NCBI RefSeq assembly: GCF_035784015.1
Contig: NZ_JALKOW010000004.1
DNA from: Comamonas sp009360615
GTDB lineage: Bacteria; Pseudomonadota; Gammaproteobacteria; Burkholderiales; Burkholderiaceae_C
DNA length: 64,000 nucleotides
Strand: one strand, 5' to 3'
Shown here: positions 8,671-18,870 of the stretch, in pieces
Layout of the letters: each line of letters starts with the position of its first letter
Numbering within the stretch: position 1 is the first letter of the stretch
Notes under the pieces: generated by a model
Told to the model about the DNA's origin: nothing
What the model saw: the letters and a program-made list of their open reading frames with translations, nothing else
Databases searched by the model: none
Position numbers and translations under genes: made by a program

Positions 8671-9525
8671 ATGAGCGAATACGCAATCGATCCAGCGCTG
8701 CAGGCTGGCAACCACAAGCCGCTGGCTGGCTATCAGGCCACGCATTTCCTGTGGCAGGTGACAGATGGTGTGGCCACCATCACCCTCAATCGTCCGGAGC
8801 GCAAGAATCCGCTGACGTTTGATTCCTATGCCGAGCTGCGCGACCTGTTTCACCAGCTCAAGTGGGCGCAGGATGTGAAGGCCGTGGTGCTGGTCGGCGC
8901 CGGCGGCAACTTCTGCTCGGGTGGCGATGTGCATGAAATCATCGGTCCGCTGGTCGCGCTCAAGGCCCCCGAGCTTTTGATGTTCACCCGCATGACGGGC
9001 GAGCTGGTCAAGACCATGCGTGCCTGCCCTCAGCCCATCATTGCTGCAATCGATGGCGTATGTGCGGGGGCTGGGGCCATCATGGCCATGGCCTCGGACA
9101 TGCGCCTGGGCACTGCGCGCAGCAAGACCGCATTTCTGTTCAACCGCGTGGGGCTGGCGGGTTGCGACATGGGCGCCTGCGCCATGCTGCCGCGCATCAT
9201 CGGTCAGGGGCGTGCGAGCGAGCTGCTCTATACGGGACGCAGCCTGGGTGGCGAGGAGGGCGAGCGCTGGGGTTTCTTCAACCGTCTGAGCGAACCTGAG
9301 AGCGTGCTGGCCGAGGCGCAGAAGCTGGCCGCCGATCTGGCTGCCGGTCCCAGCTTTGCCAACGGCATTACCAAGACCATGCTGCACCAGGAATGGGCCA
9401 TGACCATAGAGCAGGCCATCGAAGCCGAAGCCCAGGCCCAGGCCCTGTGCATGCTGACCGGGGATTTCTCGCGTGCCTATCACGCGTTCGTGGCCAAGCA
9501 AAAGCCGGTCTTTGAAGGAAACTGA
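8671..9525 (+). CDS. Enoyl-CoA hydratase/isomerase family protein
   Basis: Crotonase-fold protein of 284 residues. It has the oxyanion-hole region GAGGNFCSGGDVHEI near residue 80, the second loop DGVCAGAGAIMAMASDMRLG, and an N-terminal extension of about 20 residues. It is expected to hydrate or cleave a ring-derived enoyl-CoA. The ATG at 8671 follows a strong GGAGG at 8661-8665, which rules out the in-frame TTG at 8659. It is co-transcribed with the flanking genes; the next ATG begins one base after its stop codon. Confidence 0.9.
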   Translation: MSEYAIDPALQAGNHKPLAGYQATHFLWQVTDGVATITLNRPERKNPLTFDSYAELRDLFHQLKWAQDVKAVVLVGAGGNFCSGGDVHEIIGPLVALKAPELLMFTRMTGELVKTMRACPQPIIAAIDGVCAGAGAIMAMASDMRLGTARSKTAFLFNRVGLAGCDMGACAMLPRIIGQGRASELLYTGRSLGGEEGERWGFFNRLSEPESVLAEAQKLAADLAAGPSFANGITKTMLHQEWAMTIEQAIEAEAQAQALCMLTGDFSRAYHAFVAKQKPVFEGN

Positions 9526-9526
9526 T

Positions 9527-10690
<1,164 letters not shown>

Positions 10691-10730
10691 AAGCAGCATC
10701 CGCCTGTCTGGGTCGGAAGGAGTGTGAGCC

Positions 10731-12347
10731 ATGTCGTACACCGCGCATATCGATACCTTTGCCGCTGACAATCTGCCGCCCGCCGAGCTGCAGCCCGAAT
10801 TCCTCTTCGAGCTGCCCGAGCTGCAGTTCCCGCAGCGCCTGAACTGCGCCATGGAGCTGCTCGACAGGCATGTGGCGCAAGGGCGGGGCGATCGCCTGTG
10901 CATTCAGGCCGAGGGAGTGCGCTGGACCTATGCCGAGCTGCAGGGCCAAGCCAACCGCATTGCCAACGTGCTGACCCGGCAGCTTGGCCTGGTGCCCGGC
11001 AACCGCGTCCTGTTGTGCGCGCCCAATAATCCGATGATGGTGGCCTGCTGGTTTGGTGTCGTCAAGGCTGGCGGGATCGCGGTGGCGGCCATGCCGCTGC
11101 TGCGCGCCAAGGAGCTGTCGGCGATTGTCGAGATTGCGCAGATCAGCCATGCGCTGTGCGACGAGGCCTTGCGCAGCGAGGTGCAGGGGGCTCAGGAAAA
11201 AGCCGAGCGGCTGCAGAAGGTTCTGTTCTTCAACGGCCAAGGCGATGCTGCGGATGCACTGGAGCCGCTCATGCGGGCGGCGTCCGCCAGCTTCACGGCC
11301 GTGGATACTGCGGCCACGGACACCTGTCTGCTGGGCTTTACCTCGGGCACCACGGGCGTGCCCAAGGCCACCATGCATTTCCATCGCGACGTGATGGCGG
11401 TCTGCGCCTGCTGGCCTGTGCACATGCTGCGCGCCAACGCCGACGATGTGTTCATCGGCAGCCCGCCCCTGGCATTCACGTTCGGGCTGGGCGGACAGGT
11501 GCTGTTTCCCATGTCCATCGGTGCCAGCATGGCCTTGCTGGAGAAGGCCGGCCCCGCGCAGCTCGTGGACGGCATTGAAAGATTCGGCGCCACCGTGGTG
11601 TTCACCGCGCCGACCTCCTATCGCGTGATGGCCCAGCAGGGCGAGCGTGTTCGCCGCACCCGGTTGCGCAAATGCGTGTCGGCAGGCGAGGCTTTGACCG
11701 CCTCCACGCGGGCGCTGTGGAAGGATGCGACCGGCATCGAGATCATCGACGGCATTGGCTCCACCGAGATGCTGCACATCTTCATCTCGCACCGTGAAGA
11801 GGATGCGCGACCCGGTGCCACCGGCAAGGCCGTTCCCGGCTACCGTGCCAAGGTGGTGGACGAAGAGTGCCGGGAGGTCGCGCCGGGGACCGTGGGCAAG
11901 CTGGCCGTGCAGGGCCCGACGGGTTGCCGCTATCTCAACGACAGCCGTCAGGCCCAGTATGTGAGCCAGGGCTGGAATCTGACGGGCGATGCCTATCTGA
12001 TGGATGCGGATGGCTATTTTGTCTATCAGGCGCGTACCGACGACATGATCATCTCCTCCGGCTACAACATTGCCTCGCCCGAAGTCGAGGAGGCCCTGAT
12101 GCAGCACGCTGCCGTGGCCGAATGCGCGGTGATCGGCGTGGCCGACAGCGAGCGTGGCCAGATCGTCAAGGCCTTCGTGGTGCTGCGCGCCGGCCATGTG
12201 GCCAGCGATGCCCTGGTCATGGAGCTGCAGGACTTTGTGAAGCGCCAGGTCGCCCCCTACAAGTATCCACGGGCGGTGCAGTTCGTCGATCAGCTGCCGC
12301 GCACGGCCACAGGCAAGTTGCAGCGCTTTCGTCTGCATGAAGCCTGA
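10731..12347 (+). CDS. Aryl-CoA ligase, probable 2-aminobenzoate-CoA ligase
   Basis: AMP-forming acyl-CoA synthetase of 538 residues, benzoate-CoA ligase family. The AMP-binding P-loop LLGFTSGTTGVPKATMHFH starts near residue 199. IDGIGSTEMLHIF (motif A5), TGD and the hinge YQARTDDMIISSGYNI are intact, and the C-terminal catalytic Lys lies in RTATGKLQRF. It activates an aromatic acid to the CoA thioester at the expense of ATP, the committing step of the pathway. Preceded by GGAAGGAGTG. Anthranilate is the favoured substrate because of the adjacent fused monooxygenase/reductase; benzoate or salicylate cannot be excluded from sequence. Confidence 0.88.
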   Translation: MSYTAHIDTFAADNLPPAELQPEFLFELPELQFPQRLNCAMELLDRHVAQGRGDRLCIQAEGVRWTYAELQGQANRIANVLTRQLGLVPGNRVLLCAPNNPMMVACWFGVVKAGGIAVAAMPLLRAKELSAIVEIAQISHALCDEALRSEVQGAQEKAERLQKVLFFNGQGDAADALEPLMRAASASFTAVDTAATDTCLLGFTSGTTGVPKATMHFHRDVMAVCACWPVHMLRANADDVFIGSPPLAFTFGLGGQVLFPMSIGASMALLEKAGPAQLVDGIERFGATVVFTAPTSYRVMAQQGERVRRTRLRKCVSAGEALTASTRALWKDATGIEIIDGIGSTEMLHIFISHREEDARPGATGKAVPGYRAKVVDEECREVAPGTVGKLAVQGPTGCRYLNDSRQAQYVSQGWNLTGDAYLMDADGYFVYQARTDDMIISSGYNIASPEVEEALMQHAAVAECAVIGVADSERGQIVKAFVVLRAGHVASDALVMELQDFVKRQVAPYKYPRAVQFVDQLPRTATGKLQRFRLHEA

Positions 12348-12422
12348 TGGATCTGTTTTTGAGCAGCCCGTGCCTGGGCGACGGGCGTTTCGGGCACTTT
12401 CCGTTGAAAGAGCAGCTTGGGT

Positions 12423-12884
12423 ATGAATGAAGTGCCAATGGTTTCAGAACGCTTTGTGACGCAGGTGCCGATTCGTTTTGCGCACTGCGACCCGGCGGGC
12501 ATCATCTTCTTTCCGCAGTACCTGGTGCTGTTCAACGGACTGGTGGAAGACTGGTTCAACAATGCACTGGGCCTGAGCTATGCGGACATGCTGCAAAAGG
12601 ACAGGGTGGGCCTGCCCATCGTGCACCTGGAGTGCGATTTCCGCGCCATTACCCGCATGGGGGAAACCGTGGCCTTGGGCCTTTCGGTCGCCAGCCTGGG
12701 CAATCGTTCGCTCACACTCGACGTCGATTGCACCGGCCCAGAAGGACAACTGCGCGTGACGGCGCAGAAAGTGCTGGTCTTCACCAGTCTTCAGACCCAT
12801 CAGGCGATTACCGCGCCATCACCGATTCGCCGCGCCATCGAACGCTGGCTGAGTTCATCCAATCCAACAGAAAACAGGAGTTGA
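12423..12884 (+). CDS. Hotdog-fold acyl-CoA thioesterase (4-hydroxybenzoyl-CoA thioesterase family)
   Basis: A 153-residue single hotdog domain. The HCDPAGIIF motif near residue 20 carries the catalytic Asp of the 4-hydroxybenzoyl-CoA thioesterase family. In this operon it may salvage CoA by hydrolysing dead-end aryl-CoA or pathway intermediates. The start is uncertain: ATG at 12423 or 12438 (MVSERFV) are both possible, and neither has a strong ribosome-binding site. The stop at 12884 lies two bases before the next ATG. Confidence 0.85.
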   Translation: MNEVPMVSERFVTQVPIRFAHCDPAGIIFFPQYLVLFNGLVEDWFNNALGLSYADMLQKDRVGLPIVHLECDFRAITRMGETVALGLSVASLGNRSLTLDVDCTGPEGQLRVTAQKVLVFTSLQTHQAITAPSPIRRAIERWLSSSNPTENRS

Positions 12885-12886
12885 AC

Positions 12887-13279
12887 ATGCAAGTACTGCT
12901 GCCGCCGGGCTGGCCCCGGCCCAAGGGATATGCGAATGGCGTGTCGGTGAGCGGCCGCCAGATCTATGTCGCAGGAATGATTGGCTGGGACGCCGAGGGG
13001 CGCTTTCATAGCGACGACCTCGCACAGCAGGCCAGACAGGCGCTGCAAAACATTGTCGAGGTGCTGCGAGCTGGTGGTGCCAGGCCAGAACATATCGTGC
13101 GCATGACCTGGTACATCACCGACAAGAAAGAGTACCTGGCGCAGCAGGTCGAGATCGGCAAGGCCTATCGAGAGCTGATCGGTTCATTCAGCGTGGCCAT
13201 GACGGCCGTGCAGGTGGCGGCCCTGATCGAGGATCGAGCCAAGGTGGAGATCGAGGTCACGGCCGTGGTGCCCGAGTGA
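12887..13279 (+). CDS. RidA-family enamine/imine deaminase
   Basis: A 130-residue RidA/YjgF protein. It has the family core around VAGMIGWDAEGR, the NIVEVLRAGGA helix and the C-terminal strand VEIEVTAVVP. RidA members hydrolyse reactive enamines and imines, releasing ammonia. As the last gene of a pathway whose ring-reduction product is an amino-enoyl (enamine) CoA thioester, it is a good candidate for removing the amino group, though that is inference. ACAGGAG lies about 8 bases before the ATG. RidA subgroups differ at a conserved Arg; the catalytic subgroup was not determined here. Confidence 0.85.
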   Translation: MQVLLPPGWPRPKGYANGVSVSGRQIYVAGMIGWDAEGRFHSDDLAQQARQALQNIVEVLRAGGARPEHIVRMTWYITDKKEYLAQQVEIGKAYRELIGSFSVAMTAVQVAALIEDRAKVEIEVTAVVPE

Positions 13280-13531
13280 CTTTGATTGGAAGGCTGCCAG
13301 TGCTTGCGCTCATTGAATTCCAGCCTCTCAAGGGCTTGACGTCGACAGCGCGCAGGCGCTGCGGGCTATGAAAGATGAGAGCTCCGCCATGGATGCCTGC
13401 GATCGATAGAGCCGGCCTGCCGCAAGCCTGGCGGCACCGGGCAAGGTCGGCGATGCAGCGACGGGCACGTTCCGTGGCCCGTTGCCCCGGGGCAGGCGCG
13501 GAGCTGCCCGGGCGGGGTCCCTAGGAGGCGC

Positions 13532-14722
13532 TCAGAAGTCCAGCAGGCTCAGGCCCACGCTGAGTACCGTGCGCTTGTTGTTGTAGTCGACCAGGCTGTC
13601 GCCATAGCCGCTGAACAGCTGCACATGCAGGCGCAGATTGCTCTTGCCGCCGTTCCATCCTTCGCCCAGGGTGCGCAGCCACTCGATGCGTCCGGAACCC
13701 TTGCCCTGGCCCAGCGAGCCGCGTGCGGTCAGGCCTAGGTAGTTCTGCTCGTTGACGTTCCAGCCCAGCTTGACTTCACCGCGGCCAATGTAGTCCTGGA
13801 TGCGGGGGTTGTCGTCTTCAAGCGCACTTTCCTTCATGCGTTGCCAGGCTTTCAGATGCAGCTGCCACCGGTTGCCCAGCTCGGCGCCGGTCATCAGATA
13901 CCATCGGTTCCAGCTGCGCGACAGCGGGTTGCTCTGGCCGTTCGATTGGTGCGCGATGCCGATGCCCGAGTAGCGCCAACGCCAGCCGAGCGGCAGCTGG
14001 GCGTCCGTCGGGTAGACGTAGAAGACCTCGGGCTCGTGGTCGGTGGTGCGGAAGGGGCGCGAGATATCGCCGTTGAACAACTGCCAGTAGGACTGCTGGG
14101 TGTAACCGAACCACAGCGAATCCTTGCCCGACGAGGTGGGGCCGGTCAGCAGGCCGGAAGCAATCTTGGTGCGTGCCGAGAGCTGCAGTCGCATCTCGTG
14201 CTTCTGGTAAGGCTGTTCGGTCGCCAGGCCGCGGCTGGGCGAATAGGGTTGCTGATTGACCTCGTTGCCCACGACCACGGAGACCGACATCGGACGATAG
14301 CCACGGAAGTTGAAGGTGCCGCAGTCCGTGCCAGGCTCCAGCTCGTAGTAGCGCGAAACCTCGGTGTAGCGCGGGTCGCGGCAGCCGCCGTTGGTGGGCG
14401 AGAGGCCCAGGCCGCTGTCGGCTACTGCGACCGTGCTGGCGGGCAAGGTGCCGCTTGCCGACCCGGAGGTCGATGCCGCCTGTGCGCCTGCCGCTGGCGC
14501 GCTCCATCCTGTGGCAGGTGGAGCCGTGGCCGGGCGTTGCTGCAGCGCCCAGGCATCAAAGCAGGCCAGTCGGTCGGAGTTGCTGGTGGTGGCAGCGCAT
14601 TGTTGCCAGCTTTCGGGGGGCGGCAATTCCGCGCTGCCTGCGGCGGCTGGCTTCAGGCCGCCGACCAGCGTCAGGCCTATGCTCAGGCTCAGGGGGAGCG
14701 GGGTGAATAAGCGGATACTCAT
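13532..14722 (-). CDS. pldA: Outer-membrane phospholipase A
   Basis: A 396-residue protein with an N-terminal signal peptide and a Cys-containing periplasmic linker (SWQQCAATTSNSDRLACFD). The C-terminal 12-strand OMPLA barrel carries the catalytic motif HQSNGQSNPLSRSWNRWY, with the His-Ser-Asn triad of the family. It hydrolyses acyl chains of phospholipids that reach the outer leaflet of the outer membrane and is usually activated by calcium and dimerisation. It ends in an aromatic residue (LLDF), as expected for BAM-dependent barrels. The MSIRLF start gives a normal signal peptide; longer frames upstream overlap the preceding gene. It is the last gene of a minus-strand group behind rep. Confidence 0.92.
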   Translation of the reverse strand: MSIRLFTPLPLSLSIGLTLVGGLKPAAAGSAELPPPESWQQCAATTSNSDRLACFDAWALQQRPATAPPATGWSAPAAGAQAASTSGSASGTLPASTVAVADSGLGLSPTNGGCRDPRYTEVSRYYELEPGTDCGTFNFRGYRPMSVSVVVGNEVNQQPYSPSRGLATEQPYQKHEMRLQLSARTKIASGLLTGPTSSGKDSLWFGYTQQSYWQLFNGDISRPFRTTDHEPEVFYVYPTDAQLPLGWRWRYSGIGIAHQSNGQSNPLSRSWNRWYLMTGAELGNRWQLHLKAWQRMKESALEDDNPRIQDYIGRGEVKLGWNVNEQNYLGLTARGSLGQGKGSGRIEWLRTLGEGWNGGKSNLRLHVQLFSGYGDSLVDYNNKRTVLSVGLSLLDF

Positions 14723-14772
14723 GGGATCAATCGATGCGCAGGCAGCCTGCGGTTGGCAAGGCCCAGCCCTGT

Positions 14773-15201
14773 TCAGGGCCGGGCCTTGCGCATGATGAAC
14801 GCGCGTGGCGGAGCATTTTCGCCCTCCTGGTAATTGCCGTGAATTTCTGTACCGCAGCTGCCATCGACCACCTCGCCCAGCCAGGTTCCGGTGATGCGTG
14901 AGCCGTCTGCGCTTTCTTCGAGCGTGACCGTGCCCTCGTTCACGTCGCCCACCATGGGATGGCTGCTGCCCGGGCGGCTGATGCGGCCCTTGACATTGCC
15001 TTCCCAGTCCGGATGCGGGCCCAGCACCATGCGGGCGGTTTCCTCGCCGCCGGCCACGGAGGCTGTCCACTCCCCTTGCAGCTGCCGGTCGCTCATCTGC
15101 CAATCTGGCGGGCAGGTGCTGGCCGATCTCGAGTAGATCTGGGCAAACGCGTTGAAGCAAAAAGCGCTTGCTGCGATGAAAATAAGAGTTCTTGAAGTCA
15201 T
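14773..15201 (-). CDS. Small secreted protein of unknown function
   Basis: A 142-residue protein with a clear Sec signal peptide (MTSRTLIFIAASAFCFNAFA), probably cleaved after AFA. Four Cys are visible, two of them in the signal peptide and two in the mature part, spaced to allow one disulfide. The mature region is rich in Gly, Ser and Glu and looks like a beta-sandwich exported protein. I do not recognise a family. It begins 9 bases after the rep stop codon and ends 50 bases before pldA, so the three genes are probably co-transcribed. An envelope role is plausible from the signal peptide and pldA neighbour only. Confidence 0.78.
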   Translation of the reverse strand: MTSRTLIFIAASAFCFNAFAQIYSRSASTCPPDWQMSDRQLQGEWTASVAGGEETARMVLGPHPDWEGNVKGRISRPGSSHPMVGDVNEGTVTLEESADGSRITGTWLGEVVDGSCGTEIHGNYQEGENAPPRAFIMRKARP

Positions 15202-15210
15202 CTCGGGTCT

Positions 15211-17289
15211 TCAGTGAGCGGCGCCCGGCGCCGCCTGGTTCTTGCGTGCGGCAAATTCCTCGCGCAGCTTGCGCAGCTTCTCGCGCGGGTCTTCCCTGGC
15301 CGTGGCCGCATCGAGGCCCATCTCCTTGATGAAACGGCTGGGCTGGCAGGCTACCATTTCGCGGCCTTTTTTGCGGCGCTTGGTCCAGCTCACGGCCAGC
15401 GTGCGCTGGGCACGGGTGATGCCCACATACATCAGGCGGCGCTCTTCCTGCAGCCGCGCTGCCGTTTCATCGCTGACCTTTTGCTGTTTGCCGTCGTCAT
15501 CGTCGAGCTTGAACGGCAGCATGCCCTCGGTCACGCCGACCTGCATGACATGGGGCCATTCCAGTCCCTTGGAGGCATGCAGTGTGGAGAGCACGACCAT
15601 GTCCTGCTCCTTCTCCCGCTCGCTGATGGTGGAGAGCAGGGCGATGTTCTGCGAGACCTCCAGCAGGCTCTTGACCTCGGTCTGGGTGCCGGTGCCGGCA
15701 CCTGCGGCATCTTCGATCTGGCCGCCGGCACGCTGGGCCATCCAGTCGCAGAACTCCAGCACATTGCTCCAGCGCGCGGCGGCGACGGATTCGCTGTCTT
15801 CGCTGTCATAGAGATACTGTTCGTAGCCAATTTCCTGGAGCCAGTCGATCAGAAAGCTGCGCGAGGCTTCAAAGCCCAGGGTGTGGCGGGCGCGGTATTC
15901 CAGGTCGTTGATGTAGCGGCCGAATTCCAGCAGGCTTTCGAAGGCCTTGCGCGGCAGCGCCTCCGGGAGCATCGCATTGAACAGCGAGCCGAACATGCTG
16001 AGCTTGTGCGCAGCGGAGAACTCCCCGAGCTTGCCCAGCGTGGTGTGACCGATGCCGCGCCTGGGCGTGCCGATGGAGCGCAGAAAGGCCGGATCGTCGT
16101 CGTTGTTGATCCAGAGGCGGAACCAGGCGCAGAGGTCCTTGATCTCGGCGCGGTCGAAAAAGCTGGTACCGCCGGAGACCTTGTAGGGGATGTTGGCCTT
16201 GCGCAGGGCCTTTTCGAAAGGCTTGGCCTGGTGGTTGGCGCGATAGAGGATGGCAAAGTCCTTCCACGCGGGCTGCGGGTTCAGGGTGGCGCGCAGACTC
16301 TGGATGCGGGCCACGGCACGCTCGGCCTCGTGTTCTTCGGTATCGCAGTCGACGATGCGCACGGGTTCGCCCTCGCCGAGCTCCGAAAACAGCGTCTTGG
16401 GAAACAGCTTGGGGTTGGGTCCGATCACATTGTTGGCGGCGCGCAAGATGGCGCTGGTGGAGCGGTAGTTCTGCTCCAGTTTGATGACCTTGAGCTGCGG
16501 AAAGTCCACGGGCAGCTTTCTGAGATTGTCCAGCGTGGCACCGCGCCAGCCGTAGATCGACTGATCGTCGTCTCCTACGGCCGTGAAGTGGGCGCGCTCG
16601 CCCACCAGGAATTTCAGCAGCTCGTATTGCGTGGCATTGGTGTCCTGGTACTCGTCCACCAGCACGTGGCCCAGCAGGCGTTGCCATTTCTCACGCACTT
16701 CGGGGTGGCCGCGCAGCAGGCGCATGGGCATGCCGATCAAGTCGTCGAAGTCCACGCTCTGGTAGGCGGTCAGCCGCTCTTCATAGCGCTGCATGATGAG
16801 AGCGATGCTGCGCTCGTTGTCATCCTGTGCCATGGCCAGGGCCTTGCGGCTGTCCCAGCCCTGGTTCTTCCAGCCGCTGATGGTCCATTGCCACTGGCGG
16901 GCCGTCGCCACATCGGTGGTGCCACCCGCGCAGTCCTTGAGGATGCCGGTGACGTCGTCGGTATCCAGAATGCTGAACTGGGGCTTGAGCCCCAGAATGT
17001 GGCCGTCCTCGCGCACCATGCGCACGCCCAGCGAGTGGAAGGTACAGATCAGCACGTCCTTGGCCTGGCGGCCTATCAGGCCTGCGGCGCGCTCGCGCAT
17101 TTCGGCGGCGGCCTTGTTGGTGAAGGTGATGGCGGCAATGCGGCGTGGTGCCAGACCGGTTTCGATCAGGCGGCCTATCTTGTGCGTAATCACGCGGGTC
17201 TTGCCCGAGCCGGCACCTGCCAGAACAAGGCATGGACCGTCGGTGTAATGCACGGCCTGGAGCTGAGCGAGGTTGAGACCAGCAGACAT
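15211..17289 (-). CDS. rep: ATP-dependent DNA helicase Rep
   Basis: Superfamily 1A 3'-5' helicase of 692 residues, the usual Rep length. Motif I LAGAGSGKTRVI starts near residue 22. Motif II is DEYQDTN, motif III region GDDDQSIYGWRG, motif IV KLEQNYRS, and the C-terminal motif VI region MYVGITRAQ. It helps replication forks pass protein obstacles. The MSAGLNLAQLQAV start matches the family N terminus; the longer in-frame ORF begins at a weak alternative start. It is divergent from the GTPase cassette and heads the rep - secreted protein - pldA group. Confidence 0.95.
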   Translation of the reverse strand: MSAGLNLAQLQAVHYTDGPCLVLAGAGSGKTRVITHKIGRLIETGLAPRRIAAITFTNKAAAEMRERAAGLIGRQAKDVLICTFHSLGVRMVREDGHILGLKPQFSILDTDDVTGILKDCAGGTTDVATARQWQWTISGWKNQGWDSRKALAMAQDDNERSIALIMQRYEERLTAYQSVDFDDLIGMPMRLLRGHPEVREKWQRLLGHVLVDEYQDTNATQYELLKFLVGERAHFTAVGDDDQSIYGWRGATLDNLRKLPVDFPQLKVIKLEQNYRSTSAILRAANNVIGPNPKLFPKTLFSELGEGEPVRIVDCDTEEHEAERAVARIQSLRATLNPQPAWKDFAILYRANHQAKPFEKALRKANIPYKVSGGTSFFDRAEIKDLCAWFRLWINNDDDPAFLRSIGTPRRGIGHTTLGKLGEFSAAHKLSMFGSLFNAMLPEALPRKAFESLLEFGRYINDLEYRARHTLGFEASRSFLIDWLQEIGYEQYLYDSEDSESVAAARWSNVLEFCDWMAQRAGGQIEDAAGAGTGTQTEVKSLLEVSQNIALLSTISEREKEQDMVVLSTLHASKGLEWPHVMQVGVTEGMLPFKLDDDDGKQQKVSDETAARLQEERRLMYVGITRAQRTLAVSWTKRRKKGREMVACQPSRFIKEMGLDAATAREDPREKLRKLREEFAARKNQAAPGAAH

Positions 17290-17518
17290 GACGCAGAGTG
17301 ACCCATCATCAAAAACAAGGACTGGGAGCATACCGCTTCACTGTGAAGAACCCCGAAGACAGTCCTCACAACTGACAAAAAACAGGGATTCCGTGAGCGT
17401 TTCGCCTACACGTGTGCGTCTGGGTTGCCTGAATAATTAATGTAAGAAGGTGTTAGTTGTGTAGCGCGAAGATTGCATCAACTCCGGCCCTGATCCCGAT
17501 AGCGCCAGCGAATTCTCG

Positions 17519-18307
17519 ATGGCAGGAGGGATTCATTGCCTTTCCTCAACCGTCAGGGTGCTGTGCATGGCGAGAACCATCGGTGAAGTGAGCCTGGCCG
17601 CAGAGCTTTGCACGCCTGCCGTGCAGCAGCGCTTCGAGGCGCTTTTCGCCGTGGCGGCGCGGCAGTCACTTTCCGCATGGCGACAGGTTCCACGCCACGC
17701 GGCCGAAGTGCTGGTGATCGAAGGACTGGAGACCTTGCTTGCCGGAGCAGAGGCGAGAGCCCCTTGCGTGGTCTATCTCGGCGGCGAGCCGGCCATGCAG
17801 CCGCTGGGACGCTCTTCCCAGGGCTGGGCCGTACATCTGGACGCGGAATTCACCCTGTCCGACCTCATCGACATGCTCGATCGCGCAGCGGTCTTTCTCA
17901 TGGACTGGAGAGCCAGGCACAGGACCGATGCGCCTCTGTCGCTGCAGCGTGCCCTTCAGGAGCTTCAGCAGCAGGGGGTGGACTGTCCGCACCGCTTTCA
18001 GATCAAGTCCTGGGTCGCCTTGCCTGGCAGCGCCAACAGCGCACAGAACCTGCGCGTGCTGGCGCTGCTCGCGCGCGGGCCGATCGACGCCAGATCGCTG
18101 GCGGAGCACGCCGGCATCGAGATGCCGCAGCTATCGACCCTGCTGTCCCTGCCTCAGCTTCAGCCCGTCCTGCGCTGCAGTCTGCCTGGCGCCGGGGAGC
18201 TGGCTGGCACTCGGAAATCAAGCACCGCCAGGCAGCCCGCCGCTTCGGTGACCCTGCAATGGGTCAGCAGACTGACGGGCTGGATCAGCCGGGGAGGACG
18301 CACATGA
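17519..18307 (+). CDS. Putative winged-helix protein heading a GTPase/roadblock cassette
   Basis: No family recognised with certainty. The 262-residue protein has an N-terminal alpha/beta domain (about residues 17-140). Its C-terminal segment, about residues 177-225, reads like a helix-turn-helix or winged helix (LALLARGPIDARSLAEHAGI, then a second helix and an LQPVLR strand). Some DUF742 proteins in actinobacterial conservons have a similar layout. A second possible start is the ATG at 17567. Its stop overlaps the next ATG by four bases (ATGA), so it is translationally coupled to the GTPase gene. Functionally it is best viewed as the effector or scaffold of that cassette; this is inference. 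Confidence 0.7.
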   Translation: MAGGIHCLSSTVRVLCMARTIGEVSLAAELCTPAVQQRFEALFAVAARQSLSAWRQVPRHAAEVLVIEGLETLLAGAEARAPCVVYLGGEPAMQPLGRSSQGWAVHLDAEFTLSDLIDMLDRAAVFLMDWRARHRTDAPLSLQRALQELQQQGVDCPHRFQIKSWVALPGSANSAQNLRVLALLARGPIDARSLAEHAGIEMPQLSTLLSLPQLQPVLRCSLPGAGELAGTRKSSTARQPAASVTLQWVSRLTGWISRGGRT

Positions 18308-18870
18308 CATCTTTCGTGCCCATGCAGCCCGGCAGGGGGCTGCTGAGGGTGAGTCTGCTGGGGCCGATGGGCATCGGCAAGACCACGGCGCTGCGCAGCC
18401 TGTGCGGGCAGTTCATGGCAGGCAGCGATGTGCGCAACCTGGACAGGGCGGCGCACGGCAAGGAGTTCACCACGGTCGGGGCGGAGTTCGGCGAGATCGA
18501 TCTGGGTTCGGGCGAGCGGCTGCAACTGGTCGGCAGTCCCGGCCAGGACCGTTTCGATTTCGTGCGCCGCTGGGTGCTCTCGGCATCGGTGGGCGTGCTG
18601 CTGATGGTGGACGTCAACGATGCGGGCGCGGCGGATTACGCCAGCGAGATGCTGACCGGGATAGAGACGCTGGACCAGGCTCCTGTGGTGGTGATTCTCA
18701 GCTGTCGCAGCGCCAGCGTAGCAGGGCTGGAGGCATTCAGCTCGGCGCTGGTTGCCAAAGGCCATGGCATCACCCCGCTGGTCGACGCCGATCCCCGTGA
18801 TCGCCAGCAGATGCTGGATGCCCTGAGCGTGCTGGCATCGCTGCTGTCCTTGCAAAGTCAGACCCTATGA
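18304..18870 (+). CDS. Small Ras-like GTPase, MglA/conservon type, with degenerate motifs
   Basis: A 188-residue P-loop protein. G1 is intact (GPMGIGKT, residues 20-27). The switch-I Thr lies in FTTVGAEFG at about 55-63. The G3 position reads GSPGQDRF at 77-84, so the usual Asp of DxxG is missing, as also happens in Myxococcus MglA, which has TVPGQ. The G4 position (NKxD in true GTPases) reads roughly LSCRSAS, so guanine specificity is not evident. The gene overlaps both neighbours by ATGA junctions. With two roadblock proteins next door it is probably a switch controlled by a roadblock dimer, as MglA is by MglB. Confidence 0.82.
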   Translation: MTSFVPMQPGRGLLRVSLLGPMGIGKTTALRSLCGQFMAGSDVRNLDRAAHGKEFTTVGAEFGEIDLGSGERLQLVGSPGQDRFDFVRRWVLSASVGVLLMVDVNDAGAADYASEMLTGIETLDQAPVVVILSCRSASVAGLEAFSSALVAKGHGITPLVDADPRDRQQMLDALSVLASLLSLQSQTL

